Positions 1 to 11,204 of a DNA stretch of 64,000 nucleotides are shown in pieces (the first letter of the stretch is position 1; the number at the start of each line of letters is the position of its first letter). Position numbers and translations under genes: made by a program. The DNA is from Microcyclospora pomicola (Eukaryota > Ascomycota > Dothideomycetes > Capnodiales). Location of the stretch: NCBI GenBank assembly GCA_002786065.1, contig NHNY01000025.1, positions 292,973-356,972 of the forward strand, given 5' to 3'. Under the pieces are notes generated by a model. The model did not search any database. It worked only from the letters and a program-made list of their open reading frames with translations, and had not been told where the DNA came from.

Positions 1-1774
1 CGTGGATGCCGACACCCCACACTTTCTGCGCCTGACCTGCCGCTGTACATTCGATGTACGTCGCGGCTTGCGTGTCCTTGCCTCGCCCGTCACGTCGCTC
101 GATCGAGTGTTCCTTGTAGTCGGCGATATCGAGGTCGATGCCCATGTTCTGCAGCGCATTCGCCAGCGCGGACAGCGCACCATTGCCCACACCCTGAACG
201 CGGTGCTCTTCGCCGTCGATCTCGATGACACCGTCGAAGCGTCGGCGGAGATTTCTTGAGTCGGCGGTCTTGGATTTGCCATCTGTGCTCGGGTGAGGTG
301 GCGCCGGTGAAGTGGACCGATCGGCGACGATGCTGTAGTCGATCAAGCTGAAGCGGCGGTTGCGGTCGAGGTGGTAGGCGTCCACGAACAGAGCTTTGAT
401 CTCGGCGGCTTGGAGCTCACGGCCCAGCATGTCGGTTTCGCGCTGCACGATCTTGCTGAATGCGACTTGTAGACCGCGAGGTAGGTCGAGCTCGAGTGTG
501 CGCTTGATGATCCAGGCCACACCACCCTTTCCAGACTGGCTGTTGACGCGGATGATGGCCTCGTAGGTGCGTCCAATATCTTCCGGGTCGAGGGGAAGAT
601 AGGGCATGACCCATGGATCTTCTCGTGACGCACCAGCTGCGTCTCTCGCGACGAACCCCTTTTTGATGGCATCTTGGTGAGATCCTGAAAAGGCGCAGAC
701 GACCAACTGGCCACCATAAGGAGCTCGGGGGTGGACGGGGATCTTGTTGCTCTTCTCCACGATGTCAATGACGCTGTTGAGGTCGCTGAAGTCAATTTTT
801 GGGTGAATTCCCTGCGTGTAGAGGTTCAAGGCCAGCGTCACCAGATCCACATTGCCTGTTCTCTCTCCATTACCGAATAACGTGCCCTCAACCCGGTCTG
901 CGCCTGCCATTTGTGCCAACTCCGCCGCCGCCACAGCACACCCTCTGTCGTTGTGTGGATGTAACGAAACGGAGATCTTCTCCCGTTCCGTGATATTCCT
1001 GCAGAAGTACTCGATCTGATCCGCGTAGACATTCGGCGTGCTCATCTCCACGGTCGCTGGGAGGTTGAAAATGATCGGGTTCTCCTCCGACGGCTCCCAC
1101 GCCGCCTTGACCGCCTCACAGATCTCGATCACGAACGCTGGGTCGGAGTCGGAAAACGTCTCCGGGGAGAACTCATACGCCCACTCCTGCACGCCCGAGT
1201 TCGGGTCATCCTTCGTCAAGCTCCGTGCGTATCTCGTGCACTCCACCGCCAACGCTTTGCTCTGCTCGTTGTTCATGCCAAACACGATCTGCTGGAAACA
1301 CGGGCTCGTGGCCAGGTAGAGATGCAGGATCGCCTTCTTAGCCCCCTTCAAGCTCTCCACCGTGCGCTTGATCAGCTCTTTCCGGCAGGGCGACAGGACC
1401 TGCAGCCAGACATCTTCGGGCACCACCCCGGGCGTCGTGACGAGGCGGCGCGTGAAATCGTAGTCCGTGGCGCCGGACGAAGGGTACGAGATCTCAATCT
1501 CCTTGTAGCCCAGCTTGACCAGCATCTGGAAGTATGCGAACTTCTGGTCGCCGTCCATCGGGTCCACGAGCGATTGGTTCCCGTCGCGTAGATCGGTCGC
1601 GAGCCATCGTGGGACCTTGTCGAGCGTCTTGGACGGCCATTGGCGGTCGGGGATGTCGAGAGGTCGGAACTTGCGGTATTTCTTCGAGGGGTCTTGGAGC
1701 CTGGGGTAGCGTTCTCGTCAGGAACGCGGTCGGAGCAATTGGTGGACAGGGAAGTGAGGTAGATACATCACCAT
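1..1774 (-). CDS. LEU4: 2-isopropylmalate synthase, C-terminus cut by window edge
   Basis: This enzyme condenses 2-ketoisovalerate with acetyl-CoA, the committed step of leucine synthesis, usually in mitochondria. The minus frame reads without interruption from 1702 to the left edge. It contains WLATDLRDGNQSLVDPMDGD (metal-binding start of the HMGL-like barrel) and SLHPHNDRGCAVAAAE, and the edge falls in the regulatory domain after KVWGVGIH. The frame closes upstream of RLQDPSKKYRKF. The only start I found that gives the fungal leuA N-terminus is an 8-nt exon 1 (1767-1774, ATGGTGAT), a 64-nt GTATCT...CCCCAG intron (1703-1766) and exon 2 from 1702, giving MVMLQDPSKKYRKFRP. Family assignment is very secure; the tiny first exon is an inference from the frame and the recalled family start. 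Confidence 0.93.
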
Positions 1775-2599
1775 GGTGGAAGAGTGTGCAGGTTGGGGTG
1801 TCGGTCGGTGGTCGAGTGTTCAATGTAGAGAAAAAGCTACGAACTTTGCGCAAGAAAGCTCTCGTGAATCACCGAACCGCCGAACAAGATGCTCTTCCTC
1901 CGATCAAACACCGAGCCTGGATATGCGTGTCTATGGTTAATCGAGCAAGGTGCGAGTCTCTCGTCGTGTAAGGTAAAAGATGGCTTATATATATATCTTG
2001 AGTATCAGTCAAGTGTGAATCATCCGGGACGACGCCGCAACATGTACAAAAGTTTTGGTTCGGCGCAGGGCGTGATGGTGGGGTCGCATTCTGTGCTCAT
2101 GACGCCGAGTGTGGGGAAGCGCGCACATGCAATTCTTGCTGACTGTGCAGGGGCCAGCACACATGTTACGTACCAGTACATGTGTCTAGCAAAACAACAG
2201 ATGGATGTCTCCAATGTGCCGTAGGTAGCCGAGATGTATACTCAGTATGGCGCAGACCAGTGCGCAAACCGCAGTTCGGGTCTGGGCTAACAGTCCTTTG
2301 GAGATGCACGTTGCTGCATGAGTCTGAATGGCCTGGAAGTAGGGCAAAGTAGAATACAGAATAAAAGTTGTGGGTATAGTATTGAATCGTTCTATTGCGT
2401 GTAAACAGAGCAAGACCGAGGAAAGGCTATGCGAGCCAGACATCTCTCGCCTCCTCCCTTCTCGCGTAATGCCAGGTAGGGGACGTGCTCTATACGAACA
2501 AAGGAAGAGAGAAGTGGCCTAGGATGGGCCGCCTTCAGCACATAAGCAGATAGATGGCGAGCCAAATGCCATTCCACCAATTGTATCAGACATGTCACT
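1775..2599. other. spacer between leucine gene and thioesterase
   Basis: No coding region is supported. The part next to 1775 is the 5' side of the 2-isopropylmalate synthase gene, with a tatatata stretch near 1987-1996. The right part is 3' flank of the thioesterase. Short open frames on both strands lack family resemblance. Confidence 0.6.
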
Positions 2600-3913
2600 T
2601 CACAGCTTCGCAGGCGCTGGTCCGTCTTGCTTTAGTCGTACGACGCCCTGGGGTCAATCAAGTCAGCATTCTCGCTCGTCCATTCTCCAGCTGCCTCCAA
2701 ACTGCGCAACAACACTCACCTCTTGTACGCACGACGCGATCAAGATCCCGTCCTTGGTGTAGATCTTCTGCATCACCAACCCCCGTCCATCGCCCGCCCA
2801 CGGGCTCTCCATCTCCGTGAACATCCACTCGTCCGCACGAAACGCCTTCGGATTATGGAAGTAGATGGTATGGTCGAGCGAGACCATCATGCCGATCTCC
2901 GGCCGCGGCTCCGACATGACGATCTGCCCGTCGCGGATCTCGAGCGCGCGCAGTTGCGCGATGACCTCGTCGTCCATGAACTCCATCTTGCGCAGCGTCG
3001 CATCGTCCTTGCTTTTGAGTTGCTGCAGCAGCTCCGGCGTCAGCATCCCGCTCCTCTTGTCCTTCTTCGACGGCGTCGTCGAGTATCGCCATAGTTTGTG
3101 CACTCGCGACACCGTGCCAATGAAGTACGAGTCGCTCATGTACGCCATGGCGCTAAGATGTGCTTGGTGTCCGCCCTCGTCGCTGATCCGGCCGCGGGCT
3201 TTGATCCATTGTAACGCGCGCTTCTCGTGCGGGTGGGGAGAGTCGTCGTTCACGATATCCATGCGCTGAGAGATGAACGGAGAGGATGTGCCGCGCTGGA
3301 ACTCTTCCACCTCCACCTCTTTGGGCGGCGGAACCTTTCGCTTCGTCGCCGCATGCTCCACTGTCTTCGCCCCGCCGCTACCTTCGCGAGTGAACGAGAG
3401 CGTCGTTGTGAAGATCGGCTGGCCTCGTTGTCGTGCCTGCACCGTGCGGGTCGCGAACGAGCGGCCTTCCCGGACGTGCTCGACGTGGTAGATGACGGGG
3501 ATCTCGGCGTTGCCGTTCAGGACGAAGTAGCAGTGCATGCTATGGACGACGAAATCCTTAGGGACCGTCCGTTGAGCCGCGGTCAGACATTGTGCGATCA
3601 TCGAGCCACCGTAGATCCCTCGTGCGCCGGGAGGATGCCATAGCGGACGGGTGTTGGTGAAGAGATTGGGGTTGATGTCCTCGAGATGGGTGAGTTCGAG
3701 CACGTCTTCGATGGGAGCGCGGTCGGTCGCCGGAGGAGGCTTGATCAGGGTGGCACGAGAAGCCATTGTAACAACCGGACGGGCCAGAGACGGGGGAGCA
3801 GGAGGAATGAAGGCAAGTGAGCCTGTACGTGAATGTAGAAGACGATGTATAGAAGTCGGCGACTGGAGATTGTTGATTATTGTACCGAGGACCAAGGACG
3901 ATCTGGCCAGCAT
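2600..3913 (-). CDS. Acyl-CoA thioesterase II (TesB/ACOT8 type) with PTS1
   Basis: The protein should hydrolyse acyl-CoA to free fatty acid and CoA during peroxisomal beta-oxidation. Exon 1 is 2720-3913, intron 2648-2719 (GTGAGT...CCCCAG), and exon 2 is 2600-2647 ending RLKQDGPAPAKL-stop. AKL is a peroxisomal type-1 signal. The double hot-dog fold is recognisable: WHPPGARGIYGGSMIAQ near the N-terminus, then the presumed catalytic Asp (AYMSDSYFIG), Ser/Thr (VSLDHTIYFH) and Gln (ASCVQEG, just before the intron). The first ATG (3913) adds 49 residues rich in Arg, Ser and Leu and free of acidic residues, resembling a mitochondrial presequence. A second in-frame ATG at 3766 (MASRATLIKPPP) matches the usual family start. 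Both starts may be used. Family confidence is high; the start is open. Confidence 0.9.
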
Positions 3914-4522
3914 GAGCCCAGACAGGTGTTCGGCTTCAGGTTTGTCTAATTACGCCAGCATCATGCTCTGTCCAGTCATGCAATCAATAATGCCACAGAG
4001 TCGCAATCCGGGTCTGATGTCTGAAGCCAGGAGACATGCATGTTGGCAAGCCGAGGTCATCTTTAGCCGCGAGTCGGCCGTAAGTGGAAATAAAGAAACG
4101 CGAGCTGGAACCTGGAGATCTTGCACGTGGCGGCCAGCATGTGAAAATGCAATGGCTCTCGAAAACAGTCGAGACAGATGAGAGCAGACGATTGTTACTG
4201 CTGAACAGTTGTTGATACGAGTTACCGGAAGAAAGATTGGATCGCATGGTATACTTGATACAAGAAGTCTCAGATAGCAGCTGTGTTACACGGCATAATC
4301 TTTGGTATGTTTAGCAACAAGAACGATCGTTTGGTTTCCCTATATATAATAAATCTGCCTTCCAAAAACGGGTGTGGTATCATAGCTCATCGTAGCTTAT
4401 CATTGCTCACATCATCAATGCCCGAAACACACACGCATATATTGACGAGGCCAAAAGCATGAGTGCTCCTGGTCGTCTCGTCCATTTCAACGCCCACTTT
4501 GCGCCACGGCCAGCTTATTTGC
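3914..4522. other. spacer, thioesterase 5' side
   Basis: No gene is supported. It holds the thioesterase promoter on the left and the 3' flank of the repeat-protein gene on the right. A short A/T-rich stretch with tatatataataaat lies near 4340-4353. Confidence 0.55.
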
Positions 4523-7503
4523 CTAATAAGGAGTGTTAGCCTTCTGGATCCTTTCCCAGTCTGCGCTGCCCTCGCCTGTCGCAGTGGACTCGCGAGATCC
4601 GCCGATGTTGGCGGCGCCATCGGTGCCTCCTTGACCGCTGCCATATTGGCCTACGTTCATCTCGAGACCGGTGTGAGGGTCGGTCACGGTGCCAGTCTGC
4701 GACTGACCGGCAGCGGTGCCTGAAGCCTGGTAGGCGTCATTGTCGATTTGCGTGCGAGAAGTCGGCGTTTCGGTATTTTGTGGTGACATGGTTGCGCTGC
4801 TTTCTGTGCTGTCGTGGTCGTGCTTGTGCCCAGGATGCAGGATACGTTGGAGCAGACTTGGCTTCTTCTCCGCGTCACCATGCTCATGTTGCTCATGACG
4901 CTTTGCAGCTTCTGCCTCTCGCGCCTCTTGTAGCTTATGCTCGTGCCTTTCATGCATGACGTTTGACGCTCCCGTAGGTCCTCGAGGGTCATCTTTTTTG
5001 TGCAGCTTGTGGTGGTTGTGCCCGGCGGGAGAGGAGCTGCCACTGGGATCTGGTCGGTCAAGCGTTTCGTAAGCTCCAGCACCTGCGGCGCCCCCAGCGA
5101 CTGCAGCATCGTGGTCGTGGTGCTTTTCAGCTCTTCGCTCAGCCTCCGAAGGATTGGGCTGCACTCTTGAGTCGACTTTGTTGGGAGTGTCGGACTGATA
5201 TGGACCACTAGTGGTGTGATCCTTCATCTTTTCTGGTTGAGGCTTCACGCGAGGGTCGACGATATTTGCGATGTTGCTCTCGTGAGGACCAATAGTCTTG
5301 GAAGCAGGACCAGTGTCTGCAGGATCTTTCGTTGCCTCGTACGCCCCTGCACCGAGACCTCCGGCACCGCCTGCCACAGCTGCATCGCGGCCATAGGAAT
5401 GTTCCTGGATTGGTGGCTGAGTAGAAGTAGCGGTGCTCACAGGCATAGCCTGAGTGGTGGCAGCGGTGTTGACAGGCACGGCTGACGTGGAGGTGTTGTA
5501 CGTCGAAGCCGAAGTACCAGTAGGTTGGGTGGTAATAGCAGCGCTCTGTCCTAGTGGCTGGCCAGCGAAGGTTGACGTCTGAGTTGTGGATGGCACAGTA
5601 GACTCGTTCCCTGCCTTGCTGGCTTCGTAACCTGCAGCTCCTAAACCTACGACACCTGCACCGACAGCGGCATCTCGGCCAAGGTGGTGCTGTGTCTCTG
5701 CAGTCTGGTCTGGAACGTTGCTGGAAGTGGTCGAGATTGCTCCTGCGGTGTTCGATGGAGCCGAAGATTGAAGAGGCTGCTCGGGCGACTTCTCCGATGT
5801 GTAGGCAGCAGATCCGATACTCGGCATACCTACACCAGTCCCACCGATGATCGCCGCCTCCCTGTTTGCAGCCTTGTGGGGATCTTCGCCGTCTTCAGTG
5901 GGGAACTCACCTGGAACGTGGGGATCCAATCGGTTCGCGGTATCCGTCGCATGTGGACCATGAGTGTGATGGATGTAGCCTGGAACAGGCGTTTCGTCGT
6001 CACGATGTCCTCCGACAGTACCGCCAATAGCACTCCCACCAGTACCACCAACAGCAGCGTCACGGCCAAGCGGTACAGAGGAGCCTGTGTTCAATCTATC
6101 GCTTGGTTAGAATCTCTGTGTCATGCGAATGCATCCTGATCTTACGGTTGTGCAGTCCGATCCGGCAATTCCGTGGATGGGTATGTGGAACTTCCGGTGG
6201 TCGCAGCACCGCCTGAAAGAGGAAACGATCGGTCGGTAGTCTGTTGAGCAGCGGCAGGCTGCGTAGAAGTCGTTGCAGCATCTCCGTGACGCTTCTCCGC
6301 CTCGTAGCCTGCAGCACCAACACCTGCAGCAGTAGCAGCACCAAGCCCGGCATCACGACCAAGGTGAGAAGTCTCAGTGGAAGTCGCTTGCTCAGAGCCT
6401 ACGGCGTTGCTGTCAGTATTCGAGGCATACGGCCCTAGTCTCCCCGATTTGACGCTGATTACACTAGCGCTATCCTGCTCTCTGGCGTTGGAAAAGGTCG
6501 TACCTGGAGCAGCGACGCCAGTCTCGCCGTATCTCATATCGTCATACTTTTCGCCGCCCGGGTTGCTATTTCATGGTCAGCAAGAAGGAAGCAAAACGGG
6601 TGGACTGTACCCACACAAGCTGTCTCAGAACCCCGCGATCATTACCAGCAGCCTCGGTGGGCTCAATCCTGGCTGGCAAATTTGCAATGTCACTCTGTGT
6701 GCCTGTGGTAGGCATGTTCAAAGGCGCACTTGCTACTGCAGTCGTGCCGTAGGCAGTCTCGTCGTACTTATCACCTCCGGGATTGCTAGCCGCCTGTTAG
6801 CGTTTATGCTCCATGTTCGATGGCTGTGGCGAAGCATGCTTACAGGACCTGTCTGAGGACTCCGTGCTCCTTCTCAGCCTTGGGATCCGTGTATAGTTGC
6901 GCTGGACCGTCCCCAGTGTGCTTGGGCACGCCATCGGGGCCGAGGTCGGCTTCTGTAGCCGTGGTACCGTATGCCTGTTCGTCGTATTTATGTCCATGGG
7001 GATTGCTGGTGATCGTTAGTTGAGGTCAAGCCGATCAGAAGGACAATACCTACAGGATCTGTCGGAGAACACCATGTTCGTTCTTCTTGGCCTCTGGATC
7101 GGTACGCAGCTGATCCACGTTGTCCAGATCGACGACACTAGCTTTCCTACCCGAGCCTCCAGCTTCGGTGCTGGGTGCACCAAGGCCACCACTTGCGCTA
7201 TCTGTTGGCGCACCGTAGGCTGCTTCGTCGTACTTCTCACCGTTAGGGTTGCTAGGATGGTCAGCACTCGATCTCGAAGTATATTGAGCCGGCCACCTAC
7301 AGCAACTGTCTCAGGACGCCGTGCTCTTTCTTCCCCGACTCATTGTAGCCCGTGGACTCGGTCTGCGTGCCTGAACCGGCCGCACGTCCAGTTTGTCCTT
7401 CAGTGCCAGTCGTGGCGGTGGTAGATTGTCCAGCATTCTCGCTGTATGTGGCCTCGTCTTCCTTGTGAGACCCGGGCTTGAGCATTTGCTTCAACTTCTC
7501 CAT
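4523..7503 (-). CDS. Exon-repeat, glycine-zipper hydrophilic protein (908 aa)
   Basis: Six exons (7301-7503, 7054-7251, 6844-7005, 6615-6785, 6146-6565, 4523-6095) joined by 48-58-nt introns sum to exactly 909 codons. Residues 1-245 are a module array. Each module starts NP[GNH]GxKYDExxYG and ends GVLRQ[LIV][LV], and each of the first four introns cuts the last codon of GVLRQxL in phase 2. Residues about 246-908 are Ala/Gly/Thr/Ser rich, with repeated glycine zippers (LGRDAAVGAGVVGLGAAGYE, YGRDAAVAGGAGGLGAGAYE and others), three GP[HY]xxDxxNxxDxRV-like repeats, and a His/Lys-rich charged segment. It ends DWERIQKANTPY. There is no signal peptide. The composition recalls LEA-like or stress-protective hydrophilins, and the zippers could pack on or in membranes. 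Function is unknown; I only infer a protective or structural role. Splicing confidence is high because all phases agree. Confidence 0.85.
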
Positions 7504-9496
7504 GGTGAACGTGTATCTTAGGGATGATGGGTAAGTGCTTATGGAGGAGTAGGAAGAAGGATCGATGAAGCATGTGTTACTGTGAAGCGAACAGGAACAA
7601 TAAGAACCAGGTCATCTGACAAGGTGGGGGATGGTGTACATGATGCATGGTCGAAGCTACAGCACCGTACATCGCTCAATCCCATACCACGCGTGACGCG
7701 AGCAGCAATACGTCATGTGCATGTGCACTACACTTTGGGCTGCATGATCAAGTTCATCGGCGCAGAGTTTGGCTGGAAACGTGGTCTCAGGCGTGCATGC
7801 CATTGACTGCGAGTATAACTCGATCGAGAAGCGCAGATGAGCGTCCTGAACAATACCTGTTCGGGGTAGCAGTGTGTCAGAGTAGGGCCAAGACGAGAGA
7901 TCTTTTGTTGGTCGGACGTCTGTTGAAGCAATCCTTCCACGAACAAGAGAACAATGCCCAAGCTCATAGAAGTGTCCATGGATTCTTGCCTGCTTGGTGT
8001 TGCAGCTGCGACAAAAGTCAAGGCACGTGGGTAAGCGATCGAATACCAGGTCGGCCAACATGAATCTCATGTTCGGATGGAGGGGAAGCAGACCGCCACG
8101 CCACTGACGCATAGCTCTGTCCCCAGATCTGAGCTCTTCTGCAGGGCGGGGGCTAGACTCGATGGTCTAATCGAGCGGGCACTTATGTGTATGTCACTGC
8201 AGAACAGCACACTCGTCGTCGGAAACATCATGGCATCGCGCAGGTGGTTCGAGGAAGTAGAAAGTAGAGATTCAGATGGCGGTGACGAATAAGATGCATA
8301 GGTTCGCTCGTCAACGACCTGACGTGCAAGATGCCCGGTTGACCCATGGTGATCCTATCTTATCTTATCTTATCGAGGCCGAGCATCAGAGGCAAATGAT
8401 ACTTGTACAGACAATCCTGACACGACAATACTTCTGAGAGGGATCGAATCTGGCCTTCTCCATCAAGCTATTGTATAAAGTATGACCATAAGCCGATTGC
8501 TCGCCAACTTCATGACTGGCCGAATGAAGTGAACTCGAAAGCAAGGATCTATGCTGGAGTACTTGTCTCACGTGATCTGCTGGTCGAGGGGTCTGGCCAA
8601 CTACATGTACTGTCGGAACATGTCTCAAAACGACTCAATGGCCGTAAAATCCCGCGCTGGCCAACAAGTGCCGTACACACCAGGATCACTGGACTGCTGG
8701 AGAAGCAATTTACCGGCGAGACGACCTAGCAAAGCCCGGTAGATCTGCTATCCAAGAAGGGCAAGCAGGGAGAGTCATGTGCCCCAAGCGCTGCCCGGTC
8801 TGCCTTACGGTGTGACCCGACCCTTTCCAGGCTGAAAGGCCAGTTTAACACAGTATAAACAGCACCATTGGGCATGCAGTGACAGGAAAGTCGGTTGAGT
8901 TCGGTGGTGTCAGCATCGCGGATCCAGACGGCGATGAACAGGCACTGAAACGGGCACAATCGCCGATTCTAGGGCACTCACTCGCGGTGCTACAGTCTGT
9001 TACCACGTCGAGACGCAAGCCTAGCCGGAGTATGCGGCTACGCTAACCCCGCGGAGTGAGTTCTGAATTGCGTAAGGGTGGTTCTGCTGTACTACTACTT
9101 CCATACCTGCTTTCCCAGATTCATCATTGACCATTTCAACGCCTGAACGTACGTTACGACCTGTCGATCATTTGAATGTGAGAGGGTAACAAGCAGAGCT
9201 TTCGAACGTTGCTCGTCGAGTTCGATTGTTACCAAAGGCGTGGTCACTGGGCTTGCACGTGGCATTCGCGTGCATGCGTTGATCTAGCGGGTCCACACTC
9301 TCAGGTCTCCTCTCCGCTCAGCTTACACCCGAGACGAGACAGACATCAAGACTCGGTGAATTCGACTTGCCATCGATGAAACAAGCTCAAGCGGCCCTCC
9401 AATCTCACCGCCATACATTTACCTTGCAATAACGAGCTTTCTCCATCGTCGACGCCAACCCAACGTCACCAGCATTGGCCGCAGTAGCTAGGAAAC
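7504..9496. other. 2-kb spacer between divergent genes
   Basis: No convincing gene. It carries the 5' sides of both the repeat-protein gene (minus) and the small basic protein (plus). The one clear feature is a tandem GATA array at 8355-8374. Open frames of 60-150 codons on both strands overlap one another and show no family signature. Confidence 0.55.
8355..8374 (-). promoter_or_regulatory. Four tandem GATA motifs
   Basis: The plus strand reads CTATCTTATCTTATCTTATC, which on the minus strand is four GATA cores at 5-bp spacing, three of them GATAA. Fungal GATA factors (nitrogen, light or siderophore regulators) bind HGATAR. The array lies 0.85 kb upstream of the repeat-protein start and 1.1 kb upstream of the gene at 9497. 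Which gene it serves, and whether it is used, is inference. Confidence 0.45.
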
Positions 9497-10180
9497 ATGG
9501 GTGTTCGTGAGAAAGCAAGGGCTCTCTTCAAGACGAAATCTCGAAGCGACTCGCTTTCGAAAACTTCGTCCAACAATTCAGAGCGATGGCCCAGCAACGT
9601 CTACAAGCCCGGCGAAGCCATGCCTCGACCGAAATACCGTGCCCCACCTAAAAAGGAACACAAGGACAAATTAGAGGCATTCTCCTTTGCTGAGGCGTGG
9701 CGGAGGAAGAGTTTCCAGTCACAGCACAGTCCTATGGGAACCAGAGCCCCAAGCAGGAGAAATAGCATTTTCAGCCTGGGCAGGAAGAGTGCAGCGTCCA
9801 GATCAAATAGCGTCGCTAGTTATGACACGAGAAAGAGTGGCGTGGATGTACGCCATGATGGTGCTGCTCGACGAGCGCAACTTGGATCCCACCGGTTAAG
9901 CACTGAGATCGAGAACGAGGAAGGAGACGATGATGTCGCGAATGGTAAATCATGAGTGATACCTACCAGAGGCTCAGCATGATACTGACATGACACAGTC
10001 GGTCTGTCACGCATCCATTCTCATGACAAGACCACACTGCCGTATCTGCGGCCTTCGGGAGAGCCTGCGATCACAGGTATCCCAGCAACCATGAATACTG
10101 CTCATGACCACCAGATCTTCTCCGAGGAAGATCTCGCGTTGGCCATGAAGCGCACACATCTGGCGGTGCCAACGGCATGA
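9497..10180 (+). CDS. Small basic protein of unknown function (209 aa)
   Basis: Two exons, 9497-9944 and 9999-10180, are separated by a 54-nt intron (GTAAAT...GACACAG) with a CTGAC branch motif. The joined frame is 210 codons. The N-terminal two thirds is rich in Lys, Arg and Ser (MGVREKARALFKTKSRSDS; RRNSIFSLGRKSAASRSNS), with many RxxS-like phosphorylation contexts. An acidic patch (EIENEEGDDD) sits just before the intron. The C-terminus ends FSEEDLALAMKRTHLAVPTA. There is no signal peptide, membrane segment or known domain. MG at the start could allow N-myristoylation, but residues 3-7 are not a classic motif. I do not recognise the family. The joined frame and clean splice sites support a real gene. 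Confidence 0.7.
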
Positions 10181-10658
10181 CGCTCACGAATTTGTACGAC
10201 ACATCATCGCATCATTCTATCACGAATTCTCTGTCACATTGGCGTTCATATATGGACAGCATTTCTACCAAAACTCACGTATGTGTATGTCAGGACTGTT
10301 TTGGATTTGGGTTCATGTATAGGCGTTCGGAGTGGTTCGGAAAACATCAATATTCGGGGAACGAGGAGCGTGGGTTTGGATTGGTCGTAGCAAGCATATC
10401 TTGAGCTATGGCGAACATGAAGATAGCATGTATGAAACAATTCTCGATTGTCAAAGAACATCTTTCATCAACGTGGCCTTGATCGGTCGCAATGGATGTG
10501 AAAGCCTGGTATGCAGACCTCAGATGCTGTACCAAGCACCGCCCGGACATCGATTTCGATTCCTCCTGGCGTTCGTTGGGTCAAACAGCATTGCTTCAGA
10601 TACCACTCTTTGCCCAATTGCGCTTGCATTGTTTGATGTGCAAGTCTTTGAAAGTCGC
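10181..10658. other. convergent 3' spacer
   Basis: It separates the stop of the small basic protein from the stop of LSM7 on the other strand, so it should hold both 3' ends. No gene or clear repeat is seen. Confidence 0.6.
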
Positions 10659-11204
10659 TCATTCATCATCGTCGTCTTGCACAAAAGGATTGGCAATCTC
10701 TTCACTGCCATCAACGGGCGAGATGAGCACAAGCAACGTCCCTCTTGCCACCAACAGACCGAGTGATCGTGTGCTCATGTTTCCTTCGTCATCTAGATCA
10801 ACAGCGTTAGCAAGCATTGGTGCGATCATTTTGATTGGGATTTTACCTCGTGTGATTTCCTTCACGTTGTCCAAAACCAGATTCATCAGTTGATCGTAAC
10901 CCTTGAGCGTGCCCGTGACTATATTATTGTGTGCGATCAGCTTAACATGAACAATCCGATGCAGACGATCCCTTCCCAATTTCAGAGCACAGGAACGATC
11001 CACGGTAAGCTTACCTTCTCGACCGCCGTTGAATTTGACCGTGATTTCCTTGTCCATGTATTTGGTGAGGTCGAGGATGTTCTCTTTCTTGCGATCGCTG
11101 CTTTGCTGAGCACCACCGCGTCCCCCGCGCTCAGCGCTTCCACCACGATTGCCTCGACCACCTCCTCCACCACGACCGCCTCGAAAGTTGCCGCGCTCTG
11201 ACAT
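10659..11204 (-). CDS. LSM7: U6 snRNA-associated Sm-like protein LSm7
   Basis: Subunit of the Lsm1-7 (mRNA decapping and decay) and Lsm2-8 (U6 snRNP) heptameric rings. Exons are 11015-11204, 10847-10918 and 10659-10792; introns are 96 and 54 nt, the second with a GCTAAC branch motif; the total is 132 codons. Residues 1-36 are an RGG/Gly-rich leader. Sm1 follows as KKENILDLTKYMDKEITVKF with NGGREVTGTLKGYDQLMNLV, and Sm2 as RSLGLLVARGTLLVLISPVD. It ends in an acidic DDDDE tail. The unspliced frame reads through both introns, so a much longer apparent frame extending across the neighbouring gene is an artefact. It is divergent from the regulator gene starting at 11457. Identity is very secure. 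Confidence 0.95.
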   Translation of the reverse strand: MSERGNFRGGRGGGGGRGNRGGSAERGGRGGAQQSSDRKKENILDLTKYMDKEITVKFNGGREGKLTVDRSCALKLGRDRLHRIVHVKLIAHNNIVTGTLKGYDQLMNLVLDNVKEITRGKIPIKMIAPMLANAVDLDDEGNMSTRSLGLLVARGTLLVLISPVDGSEEIANPFVQDDDDE

